From positions 220,679 to 284,678 of the forward strand of contig NZ_JARVKY010000010.1 of NCBI RefSeq assembly GCF_029813785.1: 64,000 nt of DNA, written 5' to 3'. This document shows positions 51,136 through 61,412 of the stretch, piece by piece. The DNA comes from Streptomyces sp. DH41 (GTDB lineage: Bacteria > Actinomycetota > Actinomycetes > Streptomycetales > Streptomycetaceae). Position 1 is the first letter of the stretch. Every line of letters starts with the position of its first letter. A program made the translations under genes and the position numbers. The notes under the pieces were generated by a model. It had not been told where the DNA came from, made no database searches, and saw nothing but the letters and a program-made list of their open reading frames with translations.

Positions 51136-51513
51136 GTGAGCCCTGTACGTCGCTGTTCGCGCACCGCCTGCGGTCGTCCCGCCGTCGCGACGCTGACGTA
51201 CGTCTACGCCGACTCGACCGCGGTCCTCGGCCCGCTCGCCACCTACGCCGAACCCCACTGCTACGACCTGTGCGCCGAGCACTCCGAGCGCCTCACCGCC
51301 CCGCGCGGCTGGGAGGTCGTCCGCCTTCTCGACGGCTCGGCCCCGGCCCGCCCCAGCGGCGACGACCTGGAAGCGCTCGCCAACGCGGTGCGCGAGGCGG
51401 CCCGCCCCCAGGAGCGGGCGGCCGAGGCCGGCGGCGGACCGAGGGCGGCGGCCGATCCCATGGAGGTCGCGCGCCGCGGCCATCTGCGCGTCCTGCGCTC
51501 GCCGGACAACTGA
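51136..51513 (+). CDS. DUF3499-family protein
   Basis: Protein of 125 residues. The first half is conserved: VRRCSRTACGRPAVATLTYV with a CxxxxC pair and, after 30 residues, HCYDLCAEHSERLTAPRGWE with a second Cys pair, so a zinc-ribbon-like metal site is likely. It continues with VVRL and a variable Ala/Arg-rich tail ending RGHLRVLRSPDN. DUF3499 is confined to actinobacteria, and the function is unknown. The GTG at 51136 is the only start that puts the Cys pair near the N-terminus as in relatives. Confidence 0.87.
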   Translation: MSPVRRCSRTACGRPAVATLTYVYADSTAVLGPLATYAEPHCYDLCAEHSERLTAPRGWEVVRLLDGSAPARPSGDDLEALANAVREAARPQERAAEAGGGPRAAADPMEVARRGHLRVLRSPDN

Positions 51514-51721
51514 GCCCGTTCACTCCGACCGTGCCCGCTCACTCCGGCTGAGCCCCCGGCTCCCGCACCGCTCCGGCCCCCACACCCGGCTCCCGCACCC
51601 GGTCCCGTCACCTTCACCGCATCCGTCGCCGCAGACCCATTGACGCACCGTTGTCGCGGACACAACCATTCCGGAAGTCGCGAGAAATCCCTTTCGCATG
51701 GCGGAATTCAGGGAGGCGCCC

Positions 51722-53338
51722 GTGTACGTCCAGGAACTGGAACCCGTCGCCGGTTCGCTCGGCCTGTCCGCCCTGGTGGCGGCCCTGCCCCTGGTGATCG
51801 TCCTCGTCCTGCTGGGCGGCGTCCGGATGAAGGCGCATCTGGCGGGCCTCGCGGGCCTCCTGGCGGCCGTACTCGTCGCCTGGCTCGCCTACGGCATGCC
51901 GCTGGACCAGACGGCCTCCAGCGCCGTCCAGGGCGCCGTGTTCGGGATCTTCCCCATCCTGTGGATCGTCGTGAACGCCCTGTGGGTCTACCGGATGACC
52001 GTCCACACCCGGCACTTCGACATCCTGCGCCGCTCCTTCGGACGACTGTCCGACGACCCGCGCATCCAGGCCCTGGTCGTCGCCTTCTGCTTCGGCGCCC
52101 TGCTGGAGGCACTCGCCGGGTTCGGCGCACCCGTCGCGATCTGCTCGGTCATGCTCGTGGCCCTCGGCTTCGACCCCGTACGCGCGGCGGTCGTGGCGCT
52201 GGTCGCCAACACCGCACCGGTCGCTTTCGGCGCGATGGGCACCCCCGTGGTGACGCTGGCCCAGGTCACCGGGCTGCCGCTGGACGACGTCGCCTCCGTG
52301 GTGGGCCGCCAGACGCCCCTGCTCGCGCTCGTCGTCCCGTTGCTGCTGGTCGCGTTGGTGGACGGGCGGCGCGGACTGCGCGAGACCTGGGTGCCCGCGA
52401 CGGCCTGCGGGGTCGCCTTCGCCGTCGCCCAGTTCGTCGCCTCCAACTACGTCTCCGCCCAGCTCGCCGACATCGGCGCCGCGCTCCTGGGGGCCGGCGC
52501 CCTGGTCGCCGTACCGCAGTCCCGCAAGCCCGCCACCGAGCCCGTACGCGCGTCCGTACTGACCGGCGTACGCAGCGAGGAGCTGGACGAGCGGGACCCC
52601 GGCCGGGAGGTCCTGCGCGCGTACGCGCCGTACGCGCTGATCGTCGCCGTCTTCTCCGTCGCCCAGATCCCGGCGGTCAAGGACTGGCTGGCCCGGTCGA
52701 CCCAGACCTACGACTGGCCGTTCCTGGACGTCGCCGACCCCGAGGGGAACCCGGTCGGCGGCAACGTCTTCTCCTGGCCGATCGTCTCCACCGGCGGCAC
52801 GCTCGTGCTGTTCGCCGGCCTGGCCACGGCCGTCGTCCTCGGCGTGCACGCGCGCGTCGCGGTCAGGGAGTGGCTCGCGACCGTGCGCGAACTGCGCTTC
52901 GCGATCCTCACCGTGACCTCCGTGCTGGCCCTCGCCTACGTCATGAACCTCTCCGGGCAGGCCGCCACCATCGGCCACTTCGTCGCGGCGGCCGGCGCCG
53001 GACTCGCCTTCCTGTCACCGGTGCTCGGCTGGTTCGGCGTCGCCGTCTCCGGTTCCGACACCTCGGCCAACGCGCTCTTCGGCGCCCTCCAGGTGACCGC
53101 CGCGCGGGAGTCCGGTCTGTCGCCCGAGCTGCTCGCCGCCGCGAACAGCTCGGGCGGTGTCCTCGGCAAGATGATCTCCCCGCAGAACCTCACCATCGCC
53201 TGCGCGGCCGTCGGCCTCGCGGGCCGCGAGGGAGACCTGCTGCGCAAGGTGCTGCCCTGGAGCCTGGGGCTGCTGCTGGTGATGTGCCTGATCGTGGTCG
53301 GGCAGTCCACGCCGGTCCTGGGCTGGATGCTGCCCTGA
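51722..53338 (+). CDS. lctP: L-lactate permease
   Basis: Membrane protein of 538 residues with about 13 hydrophobic helices, the LctP/LldP family. Diagnostic segments are FCFGALLEALAGFGAPVAIC, NTAPVAFGAMGTPVVTLAQV and SGSDTSANALFG followed by NSSGGVLGKMISPQNL. It should import L-lactate (and glycolate) with protons. The GTG at 51722 is preferred because GGGAGG precedes it and relatives start with (M)YVQELEPVAGSL; the ATG at 51698 would add eight residues. Monocistronic, with no adjacent lactate dehydrogenase gene. Confidence 0.92.
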   Translation: MYVQELEPVAGSLGLSALVAALPLVIVLVLLGGVRMKAHLAGLAGLLAAVLVAWLAYGMPLDQTASSAVQGAVFGIFPILWIVVNALWVYRMTVHTRHFDILRRSFGRLSDDPRIQALVVAFCFGALLEALAGFGAPVAICSVMLVALGFDPVRAAVVALVANTAPVAFGAMGTPVVTLAQVTGLPLDDVASVVGRQTPLLALVVPLLLVALVDGRRGLRETWVPATACGVAFAVAQFVASNYVSAQLADIGAALLGAGALVAVPQSRKPATEPVRASVLTGVRSEELDERDPGREVLRAYAPYALIVAVFSVAQIPAVKDWLARSTQTYDWPFLDVADPEGNPVGGNVFSWPIVSTGGTLVLFAGLATAVVLGVHARVAVREWLATVRELRFAILTVTSVLALAYVMNLSGQAATIGHFVAAAGAGLAFLSPVLGWFGVAVSGSDTSANALFGALQVTAARESGLSPELLAAANSSGGVLGKMISPQNLTIACAAVGLAGREGDLLRKVLPWSLGLLLVMCLIVVGQSTPVLGWMLP

Positions 53339-53417
53339 CCTTCGGGAACCGCCCGACACCCGGCCGGCGGTTGCGGGTAGTTTGTGGGCTCCGACAGGAC
53401 TTCCAGGAAGGTTGGCC

Positions 53418-54785
53418 GTGGCTGCTGCTGATCTGTCGCAGATCGTGAAGGCGTACGACGTACGCGGTGTGGTCCCGGACCAGTGGGACGAGTCGCTGGC
53501 CGAGCTGTTCGGCGCGGCCTTCGTCGAGCTGACCGGCGCGGACGCCATCGTGGTCGGCCACGACATGCGGCCCTCGTCCCCGGGCCTGTCCGGCGCATTC
53601 GCGCGCGGGGCGACCGCCCGTGGCGCCGACGTCACCGAGATCGGCCTGTGCTCCACCGACCAGCTGTACTACGCCTCCGGCGCGCTGGACCTGCCGGGCG
53701 CCATGTTCACGGCCTCGCACAACCCCGCCCAGTACAACGGCATCAAGCTGTGCCGCGCCGGCGCCGCCCCCGTCGGCCAGGACACGGGCCTCGCGGAGAT
53801 CCGCGAGTGCGTGGAGCGGTGGAGCGCGTCCGGCCCCCCGCAGCCGTCGTCCCGGCCGGGCAGGGCCACCCGGCGCGACACGCTCGCCGACTACGCGGCC
53901 CATCTGCGCTCCCTGGTCGACCTCACCGCCATCCGTCCCCTCAAGGTCGTCGTCGACGCGGGCAACGGCATGGGCGGCCACACCGTCCCCTCGGTCTTCG
54001 CCGGCCTGCCCCTCGACCTCGTGCCGATGTACTTCGAACTGGACGGCACCTTCCCCAACCACGAGGCCAACCCGCTCGACCCGGCCAACCTCGTCGACCT
54101 GCAAAAGCGCGTCCGCGAGGAGAGCGCCGACCTCGGCGTCGCCTTCGACGGCGACGCCGACCGCTGTTTCGTCGTCGACCAGAACGGCGACCCCGTCTCC
54201 CCGTCCGCGGTGACCGCCCTCGTGGCCGCCCGTGAACTCGCCCGCAACGGCGGCAAGGGCACGGTCATCCACAACCTGATCACCTCCTGGTCCGTGCCGG
54301 AGGTCGTGCGGGAGAACGGCGGCACTCCGGAACGCACGCGCGTGGGCCACTCCTTCATCAAGGCCGAGATGGCCAGGAGCGGCGCCATCTTCGGCGGCGA
54401 GCACTCCGCGCACTACTACTTCCGCGACTTCTGGAACGCCGACACCGGCATGCTGGCCGCCCTCCACGTCCTCGCCGCCCTCGGCGGCCAGGAGGGCCCG
54501 CTGTCCTCCCTGGTCGCCCAGTACGACCGCTACGCCGGCTCCGGCGAGATCAACTCCACCGTCGCCGACCAGGCCGCCCGCCTCGCCGCGATCAGGGCCG
54601 CGTACGAGGGCCGCGACGACGTCACCCTGGACGACATGGACGGCCTCACCGTCACGGCCGCCGACTGGTGGTTCAACGTCCGCCCCTCCAACACCGAGCC
54701 GCTGCTGCGCCTGAACGCGGAGGCACGGGACGAGGCGACGATGACGAAGGTGCGGGACGAGGCACTGGCGATCATCCGGGCGTGA
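53418..54785 (+). CDS. manB: Phosphomannomutase / phosphoglucomutase family enzyme
   Basis: Alpha-D-phosphohexomutase of 455 residues. IVKAYDVRGVVPDQWD is the family's N-terminal motif. The phosphoserine loop is TASHNPAQYNG, the metal loop is FDGDADRCFVVD, the sugar-recognition loop GGEHSAHYYFRDF, and the phosphate-binding RPSNTEPLLRLN lies near the C-terminus. It interconverts mannose-6-phosphate and mannose-1-phosphate. With manA downstream and manC upstream in the window it supplies GDP-mannose. The GTG start follows AGGAAGG. The S. coelicolor counterpart was characterised as ManB, to my recollection. Confidence 0.92.
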   Translation: MAAADLSQIVKAYDVRGVVPDQWDESLAELFGAAFVELTGADAIVVGHDMRPSSPGLSGAFARGATARGADVTEIGLCSTDQLYYASGALDLPGAMFTASHNPAQYNGIKLCRAGAAPVGQDTGLAEIRECVERWSASGPPQPSSRPGRATRRDTLADYAAHLRSLVDLTAIRPLKVVVDAGNGMGGHTVPSVFAGLPLDLVPMYFELDGTFPNHEANPLDPANLVDLQKRVREESADLGVAFDGDADRCFVVDQNGDPVSPSAVTALVAARELARNGGKGTVIHNLITSWSVPEVVRENGGTPERTRVGHSFIKAEMARSGAIFGGEHSAHYYFRDFWNADTGMLAALHVLAALGGQEGPLSSLVAQYDRYAGSGEINSTVADQAARLAAIRAAYEGRDDVTLDDMDGLTVTAADWWFNVRPSNTEPLLRLNAEARDEATMTKVRDEALAIIRA

Positions 54786-54979
54786 GGGGCGGCTCGCCCT
54801 TCAGCCGGCCGAGCCGGCGGCCGGTGAACACAGGCCCGGGGCCGGTGGGCACAGGGCCCGAGGCCGGCAGGCGGTGCCCCTGACGGGGTCGCGGGGGCGG
54901 CACCCCACACCCGCCCCCCACCGGCGGTACCCTGACCAGCACATCCGCACAAGCCGAACCGCCCCCGAAGGGAACCCCC

Positions 54980-55150
54980 ATGCCGCTCGAAGCCGGCCTC
55001 CTGGAGATCCTCGCCTGCCCGGCCTGCCACGCACCCCTCGAGGAGCGGGACGCGGAGCTGATCTGCACCGGTCAGGACTGCGGCCTGGCGTACCCGGTCC
55101 GCGACGGCATCCCCGTCCTCCTCGTCGACGAGGCCCGCCGCCCCGAGTAG
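54980..55150 (+). CDS. Trm112-like small zinc-ribbon protein
   Basis: Protein of 56 residues, easily missed because of its size. It reads LLEILACPACHAPLEERD, then ICTGQDCGLAYPVRDGIPVLL, the typical Trm112/UPF0434 pattern. Visible cysteines are the CPAC pair and two more in CTGQDC. Such proteins bind zinc and activate or stabilise methyltransferases. It lies between manB and the SIS-domain gene on the same strand and is conserved there in Streptomyces, so the three may be co-transcribed with manA. The ribosome site is AAGGGAA before the ATG. Confidence 0.9.
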   Translation: MPLEAGLLEILACPACHAPLEERDAELICTGQDCGLAYPVRDGIPVLLVDEARRPE

Positions 55151-55223
55151 CCGAGGGCCCGCGCACCGCCCGGCGACCCGCGTACCCGAACACGAACGCA
55201 TCCGGCGATCGGAGACTGCCGCC

Positions 55224-56351
55224 ATGCTCGACGAATCGCTCCTCGACGCCCCGGAACGCCTCACCGAGGCCGACCGCCGCGGCCTGCTCCGCGGCGCCGC
55301 CGAGGCCGGTGCGCGCGTACGCACCGCCGCCCGGCACGCCGCCGAGGCCGGAGTGGGCAACCTCAAGCCGGACGGGCGCCCCCGCGCCGTCCTGATCGCC
55401 GGCCCCGGCGCAGCCGCCACCCAGGCCGCCGACCTCCTCGGCACCCTCGCCGGCGCCGGCAGCCCCGTCACCCGCCTCGCCCCCACCGGCGTCGCCCCCG
55501 CCGCGGGCGCCCTGCGCTGGGAACTGCCCGGCTGGGCCGGCTCCGTGGACCTCCTGCTGATCGCCACCCCCGACGGCACCGAGCCGGGCCTCGCCCTGCT
55601 CGCCGAACAGGCCTACCGCCGGGGCTGCACGGTCGTCGCCGTCGCCCCCGCCCGTTCCCCGCTCGGCGAGTCGGTGAACGGCTCGCACGGCCTGTTCATC
55701 CCGATGGCGACCGCCCCCTACGACCACGACGAACCCCTCGCCGGTGCCGCCCCCGGCGTCCTGTGGGCACTGCTCACCCCGTTCCTCGCGCTGCTGGACC
55801 GCACCGCCCTGCTCGACGCACCGCCCGACGCCATCGAGAAGGTCGCCGACCGCCTCGACCGCATCGCCGAGCGCTGCGGGCCGGCCATCGTGACCTACAG
55901 CAACCCCGCCAAGACCCTGGCGTCCGAACTCGCCGACTCCCTCCCGGTCATCTGGACCGAGGGCACCTCGGCCGGTCCGGCGGGCCGCCGCTTCGCCGCC
56001 GCACTCGCCGAACTGGCCGGCACCCCGGCCGTCGTCGCCGAACTGCCCGAGGCGCTCGCCGCGCACAGCGCCCTGCTCGCCGGCCAACTCGCCGCCGGCG
56101 CCGACCCGGACGACTTCTTCCGCGACCGCGTCGATGAGGCACCCGCACTGCACGCGCGCGTGGTGCTCCTGCGCGACCGCCCCAGCGGCGGCCTCACCGC
56201 CGCCCCGGGCGCCCGTGAACTGGCCCTCGGCCACGACACGCCGATCAGCGAACTGGAGCCGGAAGCCGGTGGCGAACTGGAGACCCTCGCCGAACTGATC
56301 GCCGTCACGGATTTCGCCGCCGTTTACCTGGCGCTCGCCTCGGGCGCCTGA
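55224..56351 (+). CDS. SIS-domain protein (phosphosugar isomerase-like)
   Basis: Protein of 375 residues with two sugar-isomerase folds. VDLLLIATPDGTEPGLALLA is followed by a TVVAVAPARSPLGESVNG strand. The C-terminal half has PVIWTEGTSAGPAGRRFAAA. It resembles the bacterial phosphoglucose/phosphomannose isomerase C-terminal family placed next to manB in actinobacteria (Rv3256c in mycobacteria, from memory). Whether it is an active isomerase is uncertain because classical active-site Glu/Lys residues cannot be assigned. It ends just before a direct repeat and manA. Confidence 0.8.
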   Translation: MLDESLLDAPERLTEADRRGLLRGAAEAGARVRTAARHAAEAGVGNLKPDGRPRAVLIAGPGAAATQAADLLGTLAGAGSPVTRLAPTGVAPAAGALRWELPGWAGSVDLLLIATPDGTEPGLALLAEQAYRRGCTVVAVAPARSPLGESVNGSHGLFIPMATAPYDHDEPLAGAAPGVLWALLTPFLALLDRTALLDAPPDAIEKVADRLDRIAERCGPAIVTYSNPAKTLASELADSLPVIWTEGTSAGPAGRRFAAALAELAGTPAVVAELPEALAAHSALLAGQLAAGADPDDFFRDRVDEAPALHARVVLLRDRPSGGLTAAPGARELALGHDTPISELEPEAGGELETLAELIAVTDFAAVYLALASGA

Positions 56352-56353
56352 TC

Positions 56354-56402
56354 CCGTACGCACGATCTCGTACGAACCATTCCGTACGCACGATCTCGTA
56401 CG
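56354..56402. repeat. 21-bp direct repeat upstream of manA
   Basis: The 21-base sequence CCGTACGCACGATCTCGTAC followed by G occurs at 56354-56374 and again, identically, at 56382-56402, separated by 7 bases. Degenerate GTACCAG(A/G)ACACG copies follow near 56414 and 56445. Each copy contains two CGTACG-type palindromes. Confidence 0.92.
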
Positions 56403-56484
56403 CACCAGCGTCACGTACCAGGACACGAACTCGGCGCCGCGTACCAGAACACGCACCGCGGCACGACACCGGCAGAGAGAGCCC

Positions 56485-57636
56485 ATGGACCGCCTCGACA
56501 ACACCGTCCGCCCCTACGCCTGGGGTTCCACCACCGCGATCCCGACCCTGCTCGGGACCGAGCCGACCGGCGAGCCGCAGGCGGAGATGTGGATGGGAGC
56601 CCACCCCGGCGCCCCCTCCCGCACCGGCCGGGGCACCCTCGCCGAGGTCGTCGACGCCGACCCCGAGAAGGAACTGGGCGCCGCCTCCGTCGCCAAGTTC
56701 GGCCCCCGGCTGCCCTTCCTCCTCAAACTCCTCGCCGCCGGCGCCCCGCTCTCCCTCCAGGTCCACCCCGACCTGGCCCAGGCCAGGGCGGGCCACGAGG
56801 ACGAGGAACGGCGCGGCGTCCCCCTGGACGCCCCGCACCGCAACTACAAGGACGCCAACCACAAGCCCGAACTGGTCTGCGCCCTCACCGAGTTCGACGG
56901 CCTGTGCGGCTTCCGGGCCCCGACCGAGACGGCCGACCTGCTCGACGGGCTCGGCGTCGCCTCCCTCAAGCCCTACGTCGACCTGCTCCGCGCGCACCCC
57001 GAGGACGCCGCCCTGCGCGAGGTCCTCACCGCGATCCTCACGGCCGACCCCGAGGAGATGTCCCGCACGGTCGCCGAGACCGCCGCCGCCTGCGACCGCC
57101 TCGGCGGCGCCTACGCGCCCTACGCCGGCATCGCCCACCACTACCCGGGTGACCCCGGCGTCCTCGCCGCGATGCTCCTCAACCACGTCCGGCTCCAGCC
57201 CGGCGAGGCCCTGTTCCTCGGCGCCGGCATCCCGCACGCCTACCTCGACGGCCTCGGCGTCGAGATCATGGCCAACTCCGACAACGTCCTGCGCTGCGGC
57301 CTGACCCCCAAGCACGTCGACGTCCCCGAACTGCTGCGCATCGTCCGCTTCGAGGCCGGCGACCCCGGCATCCTCCGACCGGAGGCGTCCCCCGACGGCG
57401 AAGAGGTCTACGACACCCCGATCGACGAGTTCCGCCTGTCCCGCTACGTCCTCCCCGACGGCTCCGGCGTCCACGACCTCACCCTGCCCACCCCGCAGAT
57501 CCTGCTCTGCACGGCCGGCACCGTACGGACGGGCGAACACGAACTGGCGCCCGGCAGGTCCGTCTTCGTCCCAGCAGGTGAAAAGGCCGAAGTGTCGGGA
57601 TCCGGCACCCTCTTCCGGGCCACCGTGCTCGCCTGA
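56485..57636 (+). CDS. manA: Mannose-6-phosphate isomerase, class I
   Basis: Cupin-type zinc isomerase of 383 residues that interconverts fructose-6-phosphate and mannose-6-phosphate. The N-terminal LDNTVRPYAWGSTTAIPTLL and MWMGAHPGAPS are family starts. Zinc ligands come from LSLQVHPDLAQA (Gln, His), the Glu of NHKPELVCALT, and the distal His of GAGIPHAYLDGLG. It is the first committed step toward GDP-mannose; the next enzymes are encoded by manB and manC nearby. The gene follows the SIS-domain gene, with repeats but no terminator between them. Confidence 0.95.
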   Translation: MDRLDNTVRPYAWGSTTAIPTLLGTEPTGEPQAEMWMGAHPGAPSRTGRGTLAEVVDADPEKELGAASVAKFGPRLPFLLKLLAAGAPLSLQVHPDLAQARAGHEDEERRGVPLDAPHRNYKDANHKPELVCALTEFDGLCGFRAPTETADLLDGLGVASLKPYVDLLRAHPEDAALREVLTAILTADPEEMSRTVAETAAACDRLGGAYAPYAGIAHHYPGDPGVLAAMLLNHVRLQPGEALFLGAGIPHAYLDGLGVEIMANSDNVLRCGLTPKHVDVPELLRIVRFEAGDPGILRPEASPDGEEVYDTPIDEFRLSRYVLPDGSGVHDLTLPTPQILLCTAGTVRTGEHELAPGRSVFVPAGEKAEVSGSGTLFRATVLA

Positions 57637-57790
57637 CGCAGGCCTGACGGGCGTACGACGGGGCAACCGGCATGTCGGGGCCCGCGAGGGCTGCAACAAT
57701 GACGCACCGCCAAGGAGGGGCAGAGCCGGTGACCGGCCGAGCCCTCACCGGCGTACGGACGCAGACGAAGGCGAAGGGACAACGCGACAC

Positions 57791-58771
57791 ATGAGCGCGT
57801 CAGGCGGAACCAAGGCGATCGTGGCGGCACTGTTCGCCAACCTCTCGATCGCGGTAGCGAAATTCGTGGCCTTCATCTTCAGTGGATCGTCATCGATGCT
57901 CGCGGAGTCCGTGCACTCCCTCGCCGACTCCGGCAACCAGGGACTCCTGCTCCTCGGCGGCAAGCGCGCCGAGCGTGAGGCCACCCCTCAGCACCCGTTC
58001 GGCTACGGCCGCGAGCGCTACATCTACGCCTTCCTCGTCTCCATCGTGCTCTTCTCGGTCGGCGGCATGTTCGCCCTCTACGAGGGCTACGAGAAGATCA
58101 AGCACCCGCACGAGATCGAGCACTGGTACTGGCCGGTGGGCGTCCTGGTCTTCGCGATCATCGCCGAGACCTTCTCCTTCCGGACCGCCATCAAGGAGTC
58201 CAACGCCCTGCGCGGGAAGAAGTCCTGGAAGGAGTTCGTCCGCCACGCCAAGGCCCCCGAGCTGCCGGTCGTCCTCCTCGAGGACCTCGGCGCCCTCGTC
58301 GGCCTGATCCTCGCCCTCGGCGGTGTCGGGATGGCCCTGCTCACCGGCGACGGTGTCTGGGACGGCATCGGCACCCTGTGCATCGGCGTGCTGCTCATCC
58401 TGATCGCGCTGGTCCTGGCCGTCGAGACCAAGTCCCTGCTGCTCGGCGAGGCCGCCGGTCCCGAGGCGGCGCAGCGGATCGAGGCCGCGATCGTCGCCGG
58501 CGACACGGTCACCGGCGTCATCCACATGCGCACGCTCCACCTCGGCCCCGAGGAGCTGCTCGTCGCCGCCAAGATCGCCGTCCGCCACGACGGCACGGCC
58601 ACCGAGATCGCCTCCGCGATCGACACCGCCGAGGCCCGTATCCGCGAGGCCGTGCCGATCGCCCGCGTCATCTACCTGGAACCGGACATCTACAGCGAGT
58701 CCGAGGCGACCAGGGGCCCGGACCGCGAGGCGACCCCGGGCGGCCCGGCCACGCCGCCCGCCGCCCACTGA
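57791..58771 (+). CDS. Cation diffusion facilitator family transporter
   Basis: Membrane protein of 326 residues with six predicted helices. Metal-site motifs of CDF proteins are seen in helix 2 (ESVHSLADSGNQGLLLL) and helix 5 (LLEDLGALVGLIL). A loop, HPFGYGRERYIYAF, is also typical. The C-terminal cytoplasmic domain (about 210-300) has the ferredoxin-like VTGVIHMRTLHLGPEELLVA. It should export divalent cations such as zinc in exchange for protons. The ATG at 57791 fits helix 1; 70 further open codons upstream are non-native. A terminator follows. Confidence 0.92.
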   Translation: MSASGGTKAIVAALFANLSIAVAKFVAFIFSGSSSMLAESVHSLADSGNQGLLLLGGKRAEREATPQHPFGYGRERYIYAFLVSIVLFSVGGMFALYEGYEKIKHPHEIEHWYWPVGVLVFAIIAETFSFRTAIKESNALRGKKSWKEFVRHAKAPELPVVLLEDLGALVGLILALGGVGMALLTGDGVWDGIGTLCIGVLLILIALVLAVETKSLLLGEAAGPEAAQRIEAAIVAGDTVTGVIHMRTLHLGPEELLVAAKIAVRHDGTATEIASAIDTAEARIREAVPIARVIYLEPDIYSESEATRGPDREATPGGPATPPAAH

Positions 58772-58791
58772 CACCCGCGCCTCCCACGCCC

Positions 58792-58826
58792 GACGGGGCC
58801 CGCCGGTCCGCCCGGCGGGCCCCGTC
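58792..58826 (+). terminator. 15-bp stem-loop after CDF transporter gene
   Basis: Arms 58792-58806 and 58812-58826 are perfectly complementary around a 5-base loop, 20 bases after the stop codon. Confidence 0.85.
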
Positions 58827-59126
58827 CGCTTCCGTGCCCGCGCCACCCCGTGACTCCTCGCTCCACTCCTCCTCGAGAACGACCTGAAGTGTTCGGAGGC
58901 GGACTGGGGGCGGCGGGCGCCCTCGGTGTAGCTTGGGACGGAGCCAGACGTCGCTGCTGATGGCGGTCGGGCGGTCCAGTACGGACCGGCCGAGGGAGAG
59001 AGGGCCTCCGACGGACTGCGCTGCGCGCACGCGGGCATGCCTGTGTCCTCCTTCGGGGCACCCCTGTGTCCGCCGCCGCGCAGGTCAGCCGTACCCACCT
59101 CGACCCAACCCGAGGAGCAGCCCGTA
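58827..59126 (+). promoter_or_regulatory. 300-bp leader and promoter region of ahcY
   Basis: No gene is supported here. It contains the ahcY promoter and a probable structured leader, since several short GC stems are possible around 58975-59090. A TAGCTT near 58927 could be a -10 element, but its -35 partner is poor. I looked for the S-adenosylhomocysteine riboswitch core and could not assign it with confidence. Confidence 0.4.
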
Positions 59127-60584
<1,458 letters not shown>

Positions 60585-60606
60585 GCAAGCCCGCGTCGCA
60601 GCCGGC

Positions 60607-60691
60607 GGGGGCGCGTCCGTGCACCGACGCGCCCCCGGCCGACTGCCGGCTCCTCCGAGACAGGCCCCCGCACCCCCGTGCCGGGGGCCTG
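60607..60691 (+). terminator. Tandem terminator hairpins after ahcY
   Basis: The first stem is GGGGGCGCGTC (60607-60617) with GACGCGCCCCC (60626-60636). The second is CAGGCCCCCG (60661-60670) with CGGGGGCCTG (60682-60691). Both are perfect. Confidence 0.85.
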
Positions 60692-60745
60692 CCCCGTTGG
60701 CGCCTCAGCGGCCGGACCAGCAGCCCGTCACCACTCAGGACCACC

Positions 60746-61360
60746 ATGCCCCGCGGCCGTTATTCGCTCCACGATCCGCACGACCACACCCCCCTCGCAG
60801 AAGAACACTTCCAGTGCGCACCCGGCCCCTCCGGCTGGCGCTACGTCTCCCGGCTGACCACACCCGCCGGAGACCACCACGGCTCCGTCGACCTCGCCCT
60901 CGACGAACTCGGCCGGCCCATCCGCCTCGAGCTCCAGGCCGCGAGCTGGCAGGTCCGAGGTGCGGCCATCGACGGCGTCACCTGGGTCCGTACCGACCCC
61001 ACCGGAGTCCACGCCACCGAAGGCAATGCGCGCGCCCACGCCTTCACCGGCACCTCCCCGGCCTTCCTCGTCGCGGTCACCCGTCTCCTGCGCCTCACCC
61101 CCTCCGCATCGGCCACCCGCGTACGCCTCGTCGCCCTCACCGACCCGGTCCTCGCCCCGCGCACCGTGGATCAGTCCTGGGCACTGCTCGACAGAGAAGC
61201 ACACGCCACTGACAACGGCCCCCTCGTCGTGGACGAATACCAGGTCACAGCCCTGGACACCGGCGAACAGCACGCCGTGCACATCGCCGGCGACGTCGTG
61301 CTCGCGGCCCCCGGCCTGGAGCTGGAGGACCTGGAGTCACCGCCGTCCGTCTTCCCGTGA
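60746..61360 (+). CDS. Conserved hypothetical protein
   Basis: Protein of 204 residues that I do not recognise. It starts RGRYSLHDPHDHTPLAEEHF and is predicted to be soluble and mainly beta-strand, with SVDLALDELGRPIRLELQAA and VDEYQVTALDTGEQHAVHIA segments that suggest a lipid- or sugar-binding beta fold. There is no signal peptide, cysteine motif or catalytic triad. AGGA lies before the ATG. It follows ahcY after its terminators and is convergent with the RDD gene. Codon use is typical of the genome, so it is likely a real gene. Confidence 0.75.
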   Translation: MPRGRYSLHDPHDHTPLAEEHFQCAPGPSGWRYVSRLTTPAGDHHGSVDLALDELGRPIRLELQAASWQVRGAAIDGVTWVRTDPTGVHATEGNARAHAFTGTSPAFLVAVTRLLRLTPSASATRVRLVALTDPVLAPRTVDQSWALLDREAHATDNGPLVVDEYQVTALDTGEQHAVHIAGDVVLAAPGLELEDLESPPSVFP

Positions 61361-61412
61361 ACGACGTCGGACGGCAAGCGCCGCGGGGCCGCGGGGCTAC
61401 AGCCCGCCCGGC

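Noticed and set aside
58827..59126. SAH riboswitch upstream of ahcY
   Set aside because: The conserved GAGGAGCGCTGC-type core could not be located; a covariance search would be needed.
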